A DNA stretch of 64,000 nucleotides from Polyodon spathula (GCF_017654505.1 NC_054559.1:13685647-13749646); one strand, 5' to 3'. Shown: positions 38,977 through 51,255, numbered from the stretch's first letter. Notes: a model not told the origin generated them from the sequence alone. Numbers and translations: made by a program.

Positions 38977-39056
38977 GTGAAAGAAAACAAGTCAACCGAT
39001 CCATTTCAAACATGAGAGAATCCCCTCCAGCTCCAGAGCCAGAGAATTTTGAGTAA
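38977..39056 (+). CDS. Possible terminal exon of an unidentified gene
   Basis: TTTTCATTTACAG at 38964-38976 is a good-looking 3' splice site. The frame that follows (two bases, then codons from 38979) reads 25 residues starting ERKQVNRSISNMRES and ending PPAPEPENFE, then TAA at 39054. The charged, proline-rich composition and clean stop look more protein-like than nearby noise. An AATAAA follows at about 39281-39286. If real, this is the last exon of a plus-strand gene whose other exons lie upstream. I do not recognise the protein and see no upstream exon, so this could easily be chance. Confidence 0.25.
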
Positions 39057-42000
39057 TAACTACAGTACAGAACTTGGATAATTTTGAGTACCAGTGTCAT
39101 AGTATTCCACTAGCCCTTCACGTTTCTCATGCCAGTTCGATTCTGGCTCATGTCATCAGTGAAATTAGTTTCGTGATCTCAGCTTGACCCCCAGTACAGT
39201 GGATTGCATAATGTTCAGGTCAGGATTGAGGGGCGCTCACAGACAGTACCCAGTTGTCATTGTCCCGCTCCTTTTATGAACAATAAATTCCTAAAGCTCT
39301 AAACATAAAAAAACAGATGCATTCTTGTGTCGGTAATACATTACGTGAGGAAAAAAAATAACAACTAACGTCTAGACAGCCAAAAGCAATGCATCATGTT
39401 TGTGTAATAATAAAGCTTATGTGAAAACAAATAATTCCAAATAGACATAATCCATAACTAAAAAAATTAATGATCCCCTGTCATGCTGCCTTCGTCATCC
39501 TTAGATAAATTTTCATACTTACAAAAATTGCATCTAAGAGGTTACCTCAGTCTTTGAATCTTAAAATTAGATTACCCACAGACCAAGTATGTACTTTTAA
39601 AAAATGCTCAACTTTGGCAAAAAAAAAAAAAGTTGGCCTTTTAGCTTTTGAAACTTGCAAATGTCCTTCAACGTAATGTGAAAAATAATGATTTTTCTCC
39701 CAGTTCTATATTTTAACAACAGCAGCAACCCAAACTCTGTTCAATACAGCCATGTGAGCCAGGGCACATACTTCACTCTTTTATTCCTTCGGGGGTTAAT
39801 TTGTTACTGGTGGGTTATCTATTTTTTATTAAATCCTTCCTTAGTTTATCAACACTCAAAGCTTTTTCTGCAGCTAATGAGACAGTCAAAAGCTTTAAAT
39901 TGTAAAAAGACAGACTGAGAGCAACATCTGCCAAAAAAAAGATATTTCTGAGATCTTGTGTGTCAGGGTGTGAAGGGGGTACAGATTGCATTCGAACGCT
40001 TAAAGCATCAATGCAATGATTATACACAGGAGACTGGATTTCAAAATTTGCTCTCAGGTTCCTTGAACAAAAACTCTGGGGCTGACTAGACTAATGTGGA
40101 ACTGCATGTTATTTAACTATTTGGTGTGGCCTGATCCAGGACATGTGAGCTGTAGCTGAACTAATGGTGTGTGCTTTGCATTGTTGCTGAGGGAAGGCTG
40201 CAGTTCTGTCCCCATGCAATTAAACTAAATCAATATTTACTGACAATATAGCTGCAGCGCTGGTTTGATTCTTGCTCTGTTTCAGCTCCCGTGACAGGCG
40301 AGCCAAGTTGGGTCAAGCTGAACCAGCACAGAACTAACTCTTAATGTTAAATTAATACAATGTACTGTAATTGCTTTTGAGCTAATGCAAGGTTTCACTC
40401 TTGTGAAATATTGTATTCATGTCAAATTCAGATTGTAAACCCATACTATGGTTTATATGTTTTTAAAGCAGGTAAACAAGGTTATTTAAAATGTTTAATT
40501 TCATTTTGCAGCATTCAAATGGTGCATCCATAGTTAGTTAATGTGAATTTATGGACTGGACAAATTATATCTTGATGCCACAATAGCTTAGTTCTGCCTT
40601 GGTAGTTTCAATGTTTACAGCTTTGATTGTTCTTGAATAGTACAGCTATGCTTAGAAGAATACATCTTGTAAATAAAATGTGTTGTTATAGGCATGTCAC
40701 TAGAACCACACAACCTGTAACTAATAATGAGTAAATATACTGAACAACCTAAAACTAAATTAATTAATATGTATTTTATAAACTAATTGGTTGTTTTAAA
40801 GAATATTACTTGTGGTACTGTTCATGTTTATTTATCTTTTATTGCACATTTGTGTTAATTTCCCTCAGAATGATTACAGAGGCAATACAGATGGCCAGTG
40901 TGAAGGGACACAATCCAGTGCTATTAGGTACACTTTCTGTATATGTTGTTTGTCTAAGCCAACATGATGTCTAGCTGTCACCATCTGGTCAAAATTAGGA
41001 ACTGCAGAAAAACAGGCTGAATAAAATTAATTCCGGAATGATCAGAATTATATGCGGTAGCTATTTATAAATGACCAACAATGTCAATTCACTCAGTTAT
41101 CTAGTTATGTGTTATCATACCCATTATAGCTTTGTTGCCATGCACTTAAGACAGTGTGCCACAATAATTTATGTTATTCCAAAATATAACTCGTGTTTCT
41201 TACAGCGTTCTTCCATAGCTTCCTTCTCTGCCCACAGACATGAGGTAGTTTTAGCTGCATGGACTCAATCACCTTCCCTCTTGAAACTAGCCTGTCACTT
41301 TATCAATTCAGAAACCAAACTCCTACAATAGTAAAAGTTTTTTTTTTTTTTGTTATGGTGGCTTTTACAGGAAATACCTATAGATCGTAGTTTTACCATG
41401 AGATCATAAAGTAACAACAACATATATTATGCTTAATTCTTCATATGTAAGTTGCAAAGGCATATAGTCATACAGAAGAGTATTTGATTAACAAATGTGT
41501 AATTTTTACTGAAGATTTCTTATGGGTATGTTAGGATTCAGACTGCTGGTTTCTGGCCTTCAACCTAAAGCCCAGAGATGCCAACTACTTGCATATTATT
41601 TATGGTTGCTGGAGGCTTTCTTTTGTGACACTTTATATAATAAAGTTATGTTTAGTAATAGTCAGCATGGAAATCATGTTAACAGCAGAGAAGGCACAGC
41701 CCTTGAAAGGAATATTGCTGCGCTGCAAGCCTCCACAGCACTGAAAACCCTGAGATGTTCTGCACATCAATAAATCATGAGAATGTGAGACAAGCATTAT
41801 GAGGATATTTGATTCCCTCCCTGATTGGAAAAGGAAGGAATCAGTTTGTTCCGGGGTGAAGTCTTCATTACGCTTTCAAACGCTAGGTTCATTTCACAAA
41901 CTGAGACATTCAATTTACTGGACCTAGGAGCTGTCCACCACAGAAACCAGCTCAGAGCTTCTTTAGCATATGTACTTGTGTACACCTTGTGGTATTCATT

Positions 42001-42180
42001 GCATAAGGGAGGTCCTCCGACTTATAGGTTAAAAACTTGTGACCGTTCCAATTCCACCTCTCAATACATATTGGAATCATTATGCTTTGTTGTATAATAT
42101 GTCCTACTTTACATTCCCATTACATTCTAGGGTTAATGGATACGAATTCATTTATAAGGTCCACTGGGATTTTGTCACAG
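39057..42180. other. Non-coding DNA, nothing specific
   Basis: Holds the AATAAA that could serve the exon above and otherwise no recognised feature. A poly-T run occurs near 41339-41351. Open frames are short and without motif. Confidence 0.4.
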
Positions 42181-42189
42181 ACTAATTCA

Positions 42190-42275
42190 GATCCCCCTTT
42201 GTAGGGGTGAATGATGTGCTAACAATGGATGGGCTGATCAGCCTTTTCTCGTTCCCAAAATGTTCTTATGTTCAG
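42190..42275 (+). mobile_element. Probable retroposon 3' tail
   Basis: GGATGGGCTGATCAGCC followed by TTTTCTCGTTC and TTCTTATGTTC resembles a retroposon tail common in fish genomes (GGATGGGCC..., CTTATGTTCTTATG). This identification is from memory. A more diverged match lies at 52597-52660. Confidence 0.45.
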
Positions 42276-43756
42276 TTAGTTCAAGTTCATAATCAAGGAC
42301 ATGGTTGGAGGACCTGGAATCGGGAAAGAGGACACCTGCACATTTACTTCTAGTTTTATTAAATCATCACATAATTTAAAATGGTCACTCTTTATAACAG
42401 GAGTTTGTTCATGAGAGTTCAGATCTTGTGAAAGTAGTGTATCCGACAGTTAATGAAGTTCAATTATATGGGAAGGTAGCTCAGTATTTTTTTTTTTTCT
42501 GTTTAAATATTCACTGTGGTTTCCACTGACTTTTTCTTCAGGCTTTTGTATTCAAAACCATAGTCCAGAATGACAGACGTGAACACTAGCAGCTTCCTAC
42601 AGCACTACTGACACGCTCTGGCTCCTCTGCCACATCACATCAGCAGACCTGTGCCAAGTCTAACTGTGTGTCCAGACTGGACAGCTCAGTCAAGTCTCAG
42701 TTACACATGACTCATTAAGTGCAGTTGGTTTTTAATTCCCTGAGCTAATCCAGCTAAGTGTAACTTTCCCAAATCAGGACACCTCAACCCCAAGCGCTTT
42801 GACCTACATGAGGGATAGAAGTTAATGGAAGAAAATGGAATGGAAATAATGTAATCAGCATAATTAAAGAATTCTGTAAATGTTAAATTGACTCTTTGCC
42901 TTTCTTCTGAAGTCAAAGAAATGGCTTTAATGCAAAAGGGAATAACAGCAGGTCTTTGCAGGGCTAAGATAAGTTTAATGTTAAAGATGGACATCCTTCC
43001 TAATGAGGGAAAGAGGGGAGATATGCAAATAGGCATGCTCTGGTTGATATATCACAGGTTTAAATTGTCCCCCTTTCCATTGAGTTAGCTATACTTTGAT
43101 TAACTCTCATAGGACCACCCACACTGAAAAGAGGTCCCATCTCAGTGCATTACTGAAATGGAATATCAATGATTTTTTTATTCATAGATCCACACAGCAT
43201 GTGCTTGTTAAATACTTAGCACAGTGTGAGGCTGTGGGAAGACCTACTTTCTCCTCACTGTACAAATTACAAGTCATTAGCAATTGTCCTTAGCAGTCAT
43301 GGCATTTGACTCCCATAGCTACTTGGAAAATGATGAATTGTACACTGAGTCCAGTATACCGTATGTATATAATTCAGGTTGGTTTGCAATGGCAATGAAA
43401 TGGCTCAACATTGGCCAGTTGCAGCGGCACTGTAGGAAGGGGAATGACAGCGCAGGCACAGTGGTAACATTTTAATAGCTTGACTTACCAATGAAACCTA
43501 AATGGTATGAACTACTATTTGTTTGTAATATATTTTAGTATGAAGAAGGTATTGCAAGTAAAAAGAAGAATCTATGATAGGTTGAGGAAGTATGTTCCCT
43601 TTTACAGATAAGTAAAAGGGCACATACTCTGAGGCTGGGTGAGTTGGTGTTTTTACAAATAAATGACTGAACCCACACATGTCATTGTCCCAGTTAATGG
43701 TAAGGAATTAAATTAATAACATGTTAGAGAGGAATGAATACTTCAAGTGATGCCTT
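42276..43756. other. Non-coding DNA, nothing specific
   Basis: Short frames on both strands at 42701-43088 overlap and show no domain. No repeats recognised. Confidence 0.4.
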
Positions 43757-43946
43757 AAACTGAGGGAATGCAAAACCACTTTGTGGCTTGGAACTTGGCT
43801 TCAGGAGACTAGGTCAGGCAATTGCATGACACACCAGGGGAGACTTGTGGTTTGTTATAGCAAAGCTGCCTTAAACTAGGTCTCCTGGAACCAGTTTTCA
43901 AGCCACTGTTCCTGATAAAGTGGCTTCGTGTTCCCTCAGCTTTAGA
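43757..43946. repeat. Hairpin-forming inverted repeat
   Basis: Left arm about 43757-43831 and right arm about 43869-43946 are imperfect reverse complements, separated by a loop of about 40 bases. Matching blocks include CTGAGGGAA, CCACTTT, GTGGCTTG, AGGAGAC and CTAGGT. Arms of about 75 bases at roughly 80 percent match are longer than a usual microRNA stem, so a small foldback element is more likely. No target duplication was found. Confidence 0.6.
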
Positions 43947-44705
43947 CACATAGCAAAAGTGTCCTGGTACTAGAACCCAGGACTAAATATGCCAAAGGCT
44001 TTGCTTACGATCACTTTCTGAGACTGGGGGATGTGTGCAAGGAAGGCAGACTGAATGATATTGATTACTGACTGACTAATGGACCACGAAGGTGGCTACT
44101 ACAGATTAACTGAAACCCCCACTGGGAGCTGGAGAGTCAATCTCTGTGGCCAAACACTTTCAAAATTAGTATTTGTCTGAGGGAATGTAACTCTCGCTTG
44201 GTTAGTCACTGTGTGTAACTTCTCAAAAGGTTTGCTGCTTGTCTTTATGGCTAGGTAAGTTTGAGTCCAATTGGATTAATGAATTTCCTTCACAGCCTGA
44301 CAGGATATTTTGAATCTTCATGACCCTGCTATGAGTCATGCTATATATCAACATGATACATGCTTATTAGCCACTCAATCTCATCCCAACTTACCCAAGG
44401 CAAAGCTTGTTACTGTATATTCAGAAAATGAAGTGTTGTAATTTAACAAACTTTTCTGTCTGATATCCTGTACTGTACACTTAAATAGCTGTGCAACAAA
44501 AAGGATAAAAGTTCAACTTCCAAATGCTGAAAAAAGCACTATTTCAGGAAGAAATATTGTATTATTATTATGCTGTGGGTTTTTATGGAACCCCCCTCTG
44601 AAGTTAATGATATCTTATTGCTTGTGTTCTACATTATTCTTTATTGTTTTATTTTTTTCTTCTTAGCTAATTATTTTCTTACAAAAATTATGTTTGAAAA
44701 GACTC
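43947..44705. other. Non-coding DNA, nothing specific
   Basis: No recognised feature. Confidence 0.4.
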
Positions 44706-44708
44706 TTC

Positions 44709-44825
44709 AATGCTGGAAGGGAGGTGGGGAAGAATACTAGTGTTGCGCTGTGCACTGAGACTTGTGGGTGGAGCATTGTGCACTGAATCCTGTGCAACAC
44801 TAATATGCTCTCCACCTTCAGTATT
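44709..44825. repeat. Second short hairpin
   Basis: ATACTAGTGTTGC (about 44735) pairs with GCAACACTAATAT (about 44793), and the outer CTGGAAGG pairs loosely with CCTTCAG. The loop holds a direct repeat, TGTGCACTGA, twice. The function is unknown. Confidence 0.45.
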
Positions 44826-45465
44826 TTCAGAAGCATGTTTTGCTGGAATAATAGACATGGCAACAAAGGATCACAGGAAACACAGCAAGAAAGAACAATA
44901 CAGCAAACGTATAATAGGATAAAAAAAAAAAAGCATGGCATTAAAAAATGAGGAAAACCATGAATAAGTATATTTTTAGGATGAAATCTACTAGAAGTTC
45001 CGGTAGAGTAAACACTTTCTCTGGTTCTAAGATGTTCTGGCAGTAATCCTAATTAAAGACACACTACCATGTTCAGCCATCCCAGAGCACCACCTGTCCA
45101 GTCCTTCCCTTTGAGTTCCTGGTTGTGATTGATCATGAAAAGTGATGGCTTCAACAACCACCTCATGAAGCTACACAAAGACAGATTCGTCATCCCTGAT
45201 ATCTGTTTCATGTAGGCTTTGGAACGTTTCCTGAGTCAGTGAATGGATAACAAAGTCTTAAATAATGACCATTCAGACTGCAGCCATACCTATGGCAAGG
45301 AAAGCAGGCACCCAGCTAGAGAGGATGGGGTCTAGTGACCACAAATGGGTCATGGACATCCGACTGCTGAATCACAAAAATACAGCACAGATTTATGACC
45401 TGTGTTCGTTTTATGGTTAGAGATAAGCAGACTCCTTATAAAGGTTTACCACTGTCATTTTGGAG
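44826..45465. other. Non-coding DNA, nothing specific
   Basis: No recognised feature. Confidence 0.4.
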
Positions 45466-45467
45466 TT

Positions 45468-45585
45468 TTTCCATGGTTTTCCAATAGTCATACTATGCAT
45501 TTACCATCGTTTCTCATGGTTTGCCATGTTTTTAGTATGCCTTACCATGCTGTCACTGAGCTTTTACTATGGTTTATTTTTATAT
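45468..45585. repeat. Degenerate CCATGGTTT-type repeat
   Basis: The words CCATGGTTTT, ACCATCG, CATGGTTTGCCATG, ACCATGC and CTATGGTTTA recur at irregular spacing. It resembles short degenerate CCATGGT repeats seen in fish genomes. It is not a clean tandem array. Confidence 0.35.
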
Positions 45586-46325
45586 GGGACTTTCTCTCCT
45601 TGGAGAGTTAAAATCAAATAGCTCTTAATTTAAAACAAAACAAAAAAAGGTAGGTACTGACTCAGTCCTCTCACTGTTTAACAGCAGCCCCTACTGACCA
45701 GTTGCCTAATGGGATATAAAAGTGATTCTGAAAGATGAGGCATGTAGTCATAGTCATAGCCTGTATGAAGGTGCTATCAATGCTACATGGTGTCTAATTC
45801 AAATAAAGCATTACCAATGGTCTATTTAATACCGTTAATTACACATTGTCTTCACATGTGGATGACTCACTGTACTATTTCAAAGGTCAATGGACTTTTT
45901 AGATATCCATGACCTTTATTAAACAATGTCAAGTTGATTTGCTGTCCCAGTTGACAAATCAACTAAACAAGCCCAATATGCTTTACCAAAAGCCCCAAGA
46001 TCACCTGTATTGTGCCTCTCAGGTCAGGTCACTGTAATTAGTCCCTGAAGCCAATTTCAGATCCTTTGTTCATCCTCCACTGCTCTCAAACCTCAATCAA
46101 CTAAGGGGCTGACTGCTTCCCCAACATACCAAAAGGAAACAGGTGTCAGATGCAGGCTTTACAAATAGCACTACAGGCCACTTGATTTGTTCATGGATAC
46201 TGTACACAGCCCAAGGAATAGGTATGCACAGAAAAGCAACAATAATTTGCAGGTGGCAACAGTAGACCATGGGAAAGGCATGGTATGGTTGACACCTTGC
46301 ATCAAAGAGGATTGCTGTCATAGCA
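45586..46325. other. Non-coding DNA, nothing specific
   Basis: No recognised feature. Confidence 0.4.
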
Positions 46326-46610
46326 AATAGGTTCAGTCAGAAAACTTATGTGATAGATTATTTATTAAAACAGACTCTAAAATACTACTACAATATACGT
46401 ATTTTGCACTACATTCATATATTAGTTTGCAGATAAGTGGAGAGGCTGATCGTAGGGAAGCCATGGGCAGGAGGACAGGTTAGCTGCCCTCCTCTGTTAG
46501 ACGAAGTTGGAGGCTGGGGGTGAGGAGGCGAACTCTGCCACACAGCAGGGACGTAGTGGACTGAGGTAAGATATAAATCCTTTCCTTACCGATCATTGGA
46601 CATATTGTTA
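46326..46610 (-). repeat. Dispersed repeat family C, copy 2
   Basis: The reverse complement matches 34770-35100 over almost its whole length, from GATCGGTAAGGAAAGGATTT to TCTGACTGAACCTATT. The copies lie inverted about 11 kb apart. No insertion signature was found. Confidence 0.8.
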
Positions 46611-47212
46611 TCGATTGATGATTTAGTATGAATCCTGCTTAGAATAACTTCTGATCATCTGCACAGACTTAAAAAGAAAAGTCAATAAAATAATTTCAAC
46701 CACCACTGTGGCACCACTGCCTTCTGACTCTAGAATAACTGTTTTTCAGCCTTTGATGCTTTGTGCTTTGGTTTTAACTCCTGTTTTAATATACTGCTAC
46801 AAAATGCCACAGTAAGTTTCCTAGTAAATATAGAGCAAAGGGTTCATTTCTGAGTCCCAGTGCTGTTATCTGAATGATTGTGCTCTTAAAAAAAAAATAC
46901 AATAAGAAGGGTCCATAGGCTCTCAAAATGACCCATGGTTAGAGACGGCATCATTATTTTCATTTATTCGCCATATTTTGCTTCTGCCCATGGAATGGCT
47001 GTTTTCTGTTATTGGCTGGTACATGTGCTAGCTTGTGCTGAATTGTTGTTTAATGGCTGCAAGAAAAAAAAAGCAGATGTGTTGTGTAGTTCAACGGAGA
47101 AAGCTGTCTTTTTTATATCGCATATATAAACTGCTTTACTTAGCTGTTTTAGCTGTTTTTTTTTTTTTTTACTTACTTGAAACTCAATCGCCCTGCTGCT
47201 GTAAATAATGTG
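46611..47212. other. Non-coding DNA, nothing specific
   Basis: Contains a poly-T run near 47157-47171. No gene or element recognised. Confidence 0.4.
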
Positions 47213-47534
47213 TGTGGGAATGTGAGGTTGGCAGGGATGGGGTTAAATCTATCCCTGCCAGCAATCACAGATGTGGCCAATCCCCTATTAGGTTTGGGGG
47301 TGAGTGTCTATGCTGTGATTTTTGTGTTGTTTTGTGTCTGTAGTTAAAGCCAATGCCCAGTCGACAAGTGATTTCATCTTTTGTTTGAACATTTTATTTT
47401 GGCCCTTATGCCGTGTTTATTTTCTTCCTGTTTTTGTGTTTGTTTTGTTAATAATCGTGCGCACCAGCGCTTAAACTGCAGCTTTCTGTCTCTGGGTCTC
47501 TTTCCTGTCAGTCGTAATAGCTTGGGCCGTGACA
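47213..47534 (+). mobile_element. Solo LTR-like element
   Basis: Starts TGTGGGAATGTGAGG and probably ends GGGCCGTGACA. It is related to the LTR at 57521-58150. The shared core runs from ACATTTTATTTTGGCCC/TTATGCCGTGTTTATT to the TTTTGTTAATAA region. The start TGTGG(G/C)AATG and the GTGAC end also match. There is no polymerase sequence beside it, so a solo LTR is likely, though no target duplication is visible. It may be 5' or internally truncated relative to the 630-bp copy. Confidence 0.6.
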
Positions 47535-48674
47535 TTACCCTGTCACAGAGATATATTCATTTTGTCGAACAGTTTTTAAAAACCGCTAAGGCCAGCTGAG
47601 AAAATATAGTTCTAATACTGAACTACATAAATAAGACAAAATACAAATGTATAATAACAACACCAACAAAATACAGTCCAAACTCTTCGATGCTGAGCTG
47701 TGTTGCCACTTTTACAACAGTAGCAATATAAACAACGGCACTGTTTAGAGCAGGCCTGTCCAAGTGATGGCTGTTGAGGAAAATGTATTGTATTCCATTT
47801 CAAATTCAAGTTTTGATTATCTGGCTCTGTAAGAGCACACTGGTCATCAGTATGTTTTTTTTTTTAATCCCAAAAGCTTTATAAGACGGTGCTGTTATGG
47901 ACAGTGTTAATACAATCTGTCTCTGTTTACATCAATTGATGGACTCCACCATTGCAAAACCTTAGTTTTCCAAAAGTTTATTGGGAGTAGAGGTCCATTT
48001 AAATGAAGGCTTTGGCAGCAGGAGAATACACACCCAGAGACCACTGAGAGCATTCAGGGAGGAAGACCTTTCCACACAGGCGCATTTGTTGAGTTAATGG
48101 CACCCAAATAATGGCATATAAGAAGGATCGCATTGGTCCCATTAGGAAAATAACAATTCCACAGAAAAAGATCTGATGCTGTGAGTAAAGGGCATTAGGC
48201 CAGACAGCCCTACAGCTAAACTGCTGGTCCTTTTTTCTCTGCTTTGTTTTGTTTCGTTTTTTTTCCGCCTGCAACAGTCATTTGCATCATGCCACAAAGA
48301 GGTGGCAAACTTCAATGAGATCACCCTGGCCCCCAGGATCTGTCCAACTCCAGCATTTTCTTCAAAAATGTTAATTATGGTTGAACATACTTGTGAGTCA
48401 AGTGGGTTCTTATAGTTTATTTCTTCCTTAGGGGACAACACCAGCTCAGCTATAGTGGACTAATGTTCAGTGCATGGTTATTATTACTGTTATTTTTATG
48501 ATTGTTAATAGTAGTAAAAGATTTCACATCTGAACTGCATTAAAAAAAGACTGTAAATCTTATCACTTCTCGTTATTGTCGCCATGTAATAGAACAAATA
48601 CAAAAACTAAAACTAGTAAATAAAAGGCAGCATTGCCATAATTTTTTGTGGGGGATATTGATAAATCCCCCAGA
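47535..48674. other. Non-coding DNA with overlapping open frames
   Basis: The minus strand is open at 48142-48441 (99 residues) and 47999-48274 (91 residues). The plus strand has an acceptor-like TTTTTTTTCCGCCTGCAACAG ending at 48277, followed by 45 open codons to TAG at 48413-48415. None of the three readings shows a domain I recognise and they cannot all be real. Confidence 0.3.
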
Positions 48675-48731
<57 letters not shown>

Positions 48732-48733
48732 TA
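48675..48733. repeat. (ATT)n microsatellite
   Basis: About 19 ATT units. Confidence 0.95.
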
Positions 48734-49748
48734 TATAATATCGGTGAAAAATAATTAAGTTTAATATTTTTTTTATTATTACTGACTTGATGCCAGTTTA
48801 GATTATACGGAAACCTACAGTATATACATATTCATACCATTAACAGCATGCGTTTTAATTTCCCAAAACTCTTTTCTCTTTTAAAAAGTTCCAATTCCAG
48901 TACAGAAATGAAGTGGAGGACAAATGCAAGTGTTGGTAGTTTCTCAGTACTGAACCAAAGGGTGTTCTGCAGGGGCTGAATCAGGTGAAAAAGAATTTCA
49001 AAATACGTTGTACTGGGTTTGCTCAAGTATTGATTGTGCAAGTGTATATTTTATTTATATGCTGGCCAACAACTGAGCAACACTTGTTTTTTTTTTCTTT
49101 TCTGCTCATCCGTATATTTTATATTCAGCTGTCCAACAGTAGATTAAAATATTGGTTTCGCTTCATACCTTGCTCCGGAAATTAAAAATATATTTGCGAT
49201 TGGTTACATATTACGGGTTATGGTGGGGGGGGGAGGTGGTGGGGTTGGGGCGGCCCAGGAAATTCATGAAAGTTGTTAAGGCTAGAAAGACATTCTAGCA
49301 GCAGAGAGATATTGGATTTGGGCTTTTACATTTCACACATCAGCAGGCCTCCACAGTCTTCCTTTCCATACACTTTCCACAGCATCCGCAGCCATGCTGA
49401 TCAATCTAATCTGTAGCACAATAATGAAGACACGCATCATATTCTCTATCTTAGATGACTTCCAATAAATGTATCCTCGTATTGACATTTGTACTGGGCT
49501 GAAACTTTGTTGGCTCTGATAGTAAGCATAAAATTTATCACACAGCAGTGGGTCTGACTTCCCCTGCTTCCTTCTATATGGAATACAAATCTACTGTACC
49601 CTGCAAAAAACCTTCTCACTGCAGTCGTGAATGTCTTACAGCATTCAGCAAAGTGCCCATGGTGGTCCTAAATGCTATTGACAGGCATTTATTTGGTTAT
49701 TTTAAAAAACCCTAATGCTGTTTCAAAACCATGGCAGACATGAAATGC
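48734..49748. other. Non-coding DNA, nothing specific
   Basis: A G-rich run (TGGTGGGGGGGGGAGG) lies near 49219-49235. No other feature. Confidence 0.4.
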
Positions 49749-49776
49749 TATATATATATATATATATATATATATA
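49749..49776. repeat. (AT)n microsatellite
   Basis: Pure AT tract of about 28 bases. Confidence 0.95.
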
Positions 49777-50685
49777 ACAGTAGTTCATGTAAGATAATGA
49801 ACATTATTCAAAGTGGGCTGTCATTGTCAACCTGCAGATGATCAGTAAGTGTTGTCTATAAAAGGTTAAACAACATTTTATTTTCTATTGGAAACAGGTA
49901 GACAGGACATTTAAATTACTTTAACACCTCAACCAGTCTCTTCAATGTATATCCATTCAGTTCAGTTCATGTATTTTTTGTTTTAAATGTCAGATCAATG
50001 CAATCACAATTAGAGTGATGGAGTGCATTAGCATGTACACACTGATCCATGTTAGTTACAGTTTAGTTAAGATAATTCACAACAACATGTGGAGTCATCC
50101 AGGGTGCTGTGCTGTGCTTTCCACAGAGTAATGTTTGAATGTCTCATTGGATACACATCTTCACATTTTCAGAAACACAACTGAAGGAAGTTTTTTTAAG
50201 CACCCATTCTTTCTTTCTCCCATAGTTTTGATTATGTTTACATTTTTCCTTTTGAATTATTGCTGGGTTTTGCATGATGATAGTAATCCATTGTTTTAGA
50301 AAATTGGCTTTATTGTTTTGCTCTCTTGAGAAAGGTCAAACGGAACAGATGTTAAAGTAAGGTGACAGTTTGATTTCGCAGTTTGGTTTTGAGGTAACTT
50401 TGCTACCAGTTGGCTCTGGTTGTCTTGACTTCGCTTCATTGTTTTTTCATACTGATGTTATAATAATAAATATATAAGCTTAACAGCATATACCTGGTCA
50501 GTGCTTGGCTTTTTACGACATTATGTCTTGACTTTGGCCCAAGTTTGTGTATTGCTTAAAGAGAGTTGTGTAAAGGTCTGAATTTTTGTTGTTTAGAATC
50601 TCTTTGTATATCATTTTCTCTTTCAATCATGTCAACATGGTGACTTTTAAAAACTGAGTAGTTTGAAGAAGATAGAACATAGAAA
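49777..50685. other. Non-coding DNA, nothing specific
   Basis: No recognised feature. Confidence 0.4.
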
Positions 50686-51030
50686 CAAAAGTAAAGGTGC
50701 TCTGTGTGGAGTGCAGGATCCACCCTATAGCCTGGAGATTGCAGGTTCGAATCCAAGCTATGCATTGCAAACCGTGACCGGGGTTCCTAGGGGGCAGCGC
50801 ACTATTGGCCAAGCGCCACCCGAGTATATAGGGATTAGGATGACAGGGCAATCCACGGTTCACTGCCCACCTGCAACCCCTGTGGCTGATAGGGCACCTT
50901 TGGGTCTGCTGTGGAGCCAATTAGATCTGTGTTGTCCTCCGGCACTATAGGTCTGGTGGCTTTGAAGTGGATCCGCAGTGAGAAGAATGATGGATTGGTA
51001 GGAACACATTTTTGGAGGATGCGTGTTTCT
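50686..51030 (+). mobile_element. tRNA-derived SINE, 5'-truncated
   Basis: Contains a pol III B box GGTTCGAATCC at 50744-50754 in the tRNA-like head. A long body follows, including GGGGGCAGCGCACTATTGGC and GTGTTGTCCTCCGGCACTAT. The first part matches the SINE at 38492, although the leading GGGGCTCCC is missing. It ends at GGAGGATGCGTGTTTC, where a different SINE begins. Both open frames across it (50663-50950 plus, 50860-51312 minus) are incidental. Confidence 0.85.
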
Positions 51031-51211
51031 TGACTGAAGGGTTGTTGGTTCAATCCCAGGTGGCGGACATTGCTGCTGTACCCTTGAACAAGGTACTTTA
51101 CCTAGATTGCTCCAGTAAAAACCCAACTGTATAAATGGGTAACTGTATATAAAAATAATGTGATATCTTGTAACAATTGTAAGTTGCCCTGGATAAGGGC
51201 ATCTGCTAAGA

Positions 51212-51253
<42 letters not shown>
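51031..51253 (+). mobile_element. Second SINE with L2/V-SINE-type tail
   Basis: Has its own B box, GGTTCAATCCC (51047-51057), then ACCCTTGAACAAGGTACTTT and TTGCCCTGGATAAGGGCATC followed by TGCTAAG. That last block is the conserved 3' tail shared by V-SINE-like SINEs and L2-type LINEs in fish. It ends in (AAT)n at 51211-51253. The 5' part before the B box is missing, and it joins the previous SINE directly with no visible target duplication. Confidence 0.85.

Positions 51254-51255
<2 letters not shown>

Noticed and set aside
50696..50770. tRNA gene
   Set aside because: The B box is good, but the sequence continues into a SINE body and the A-box arm is degraded; the same unit recurs at 38492.
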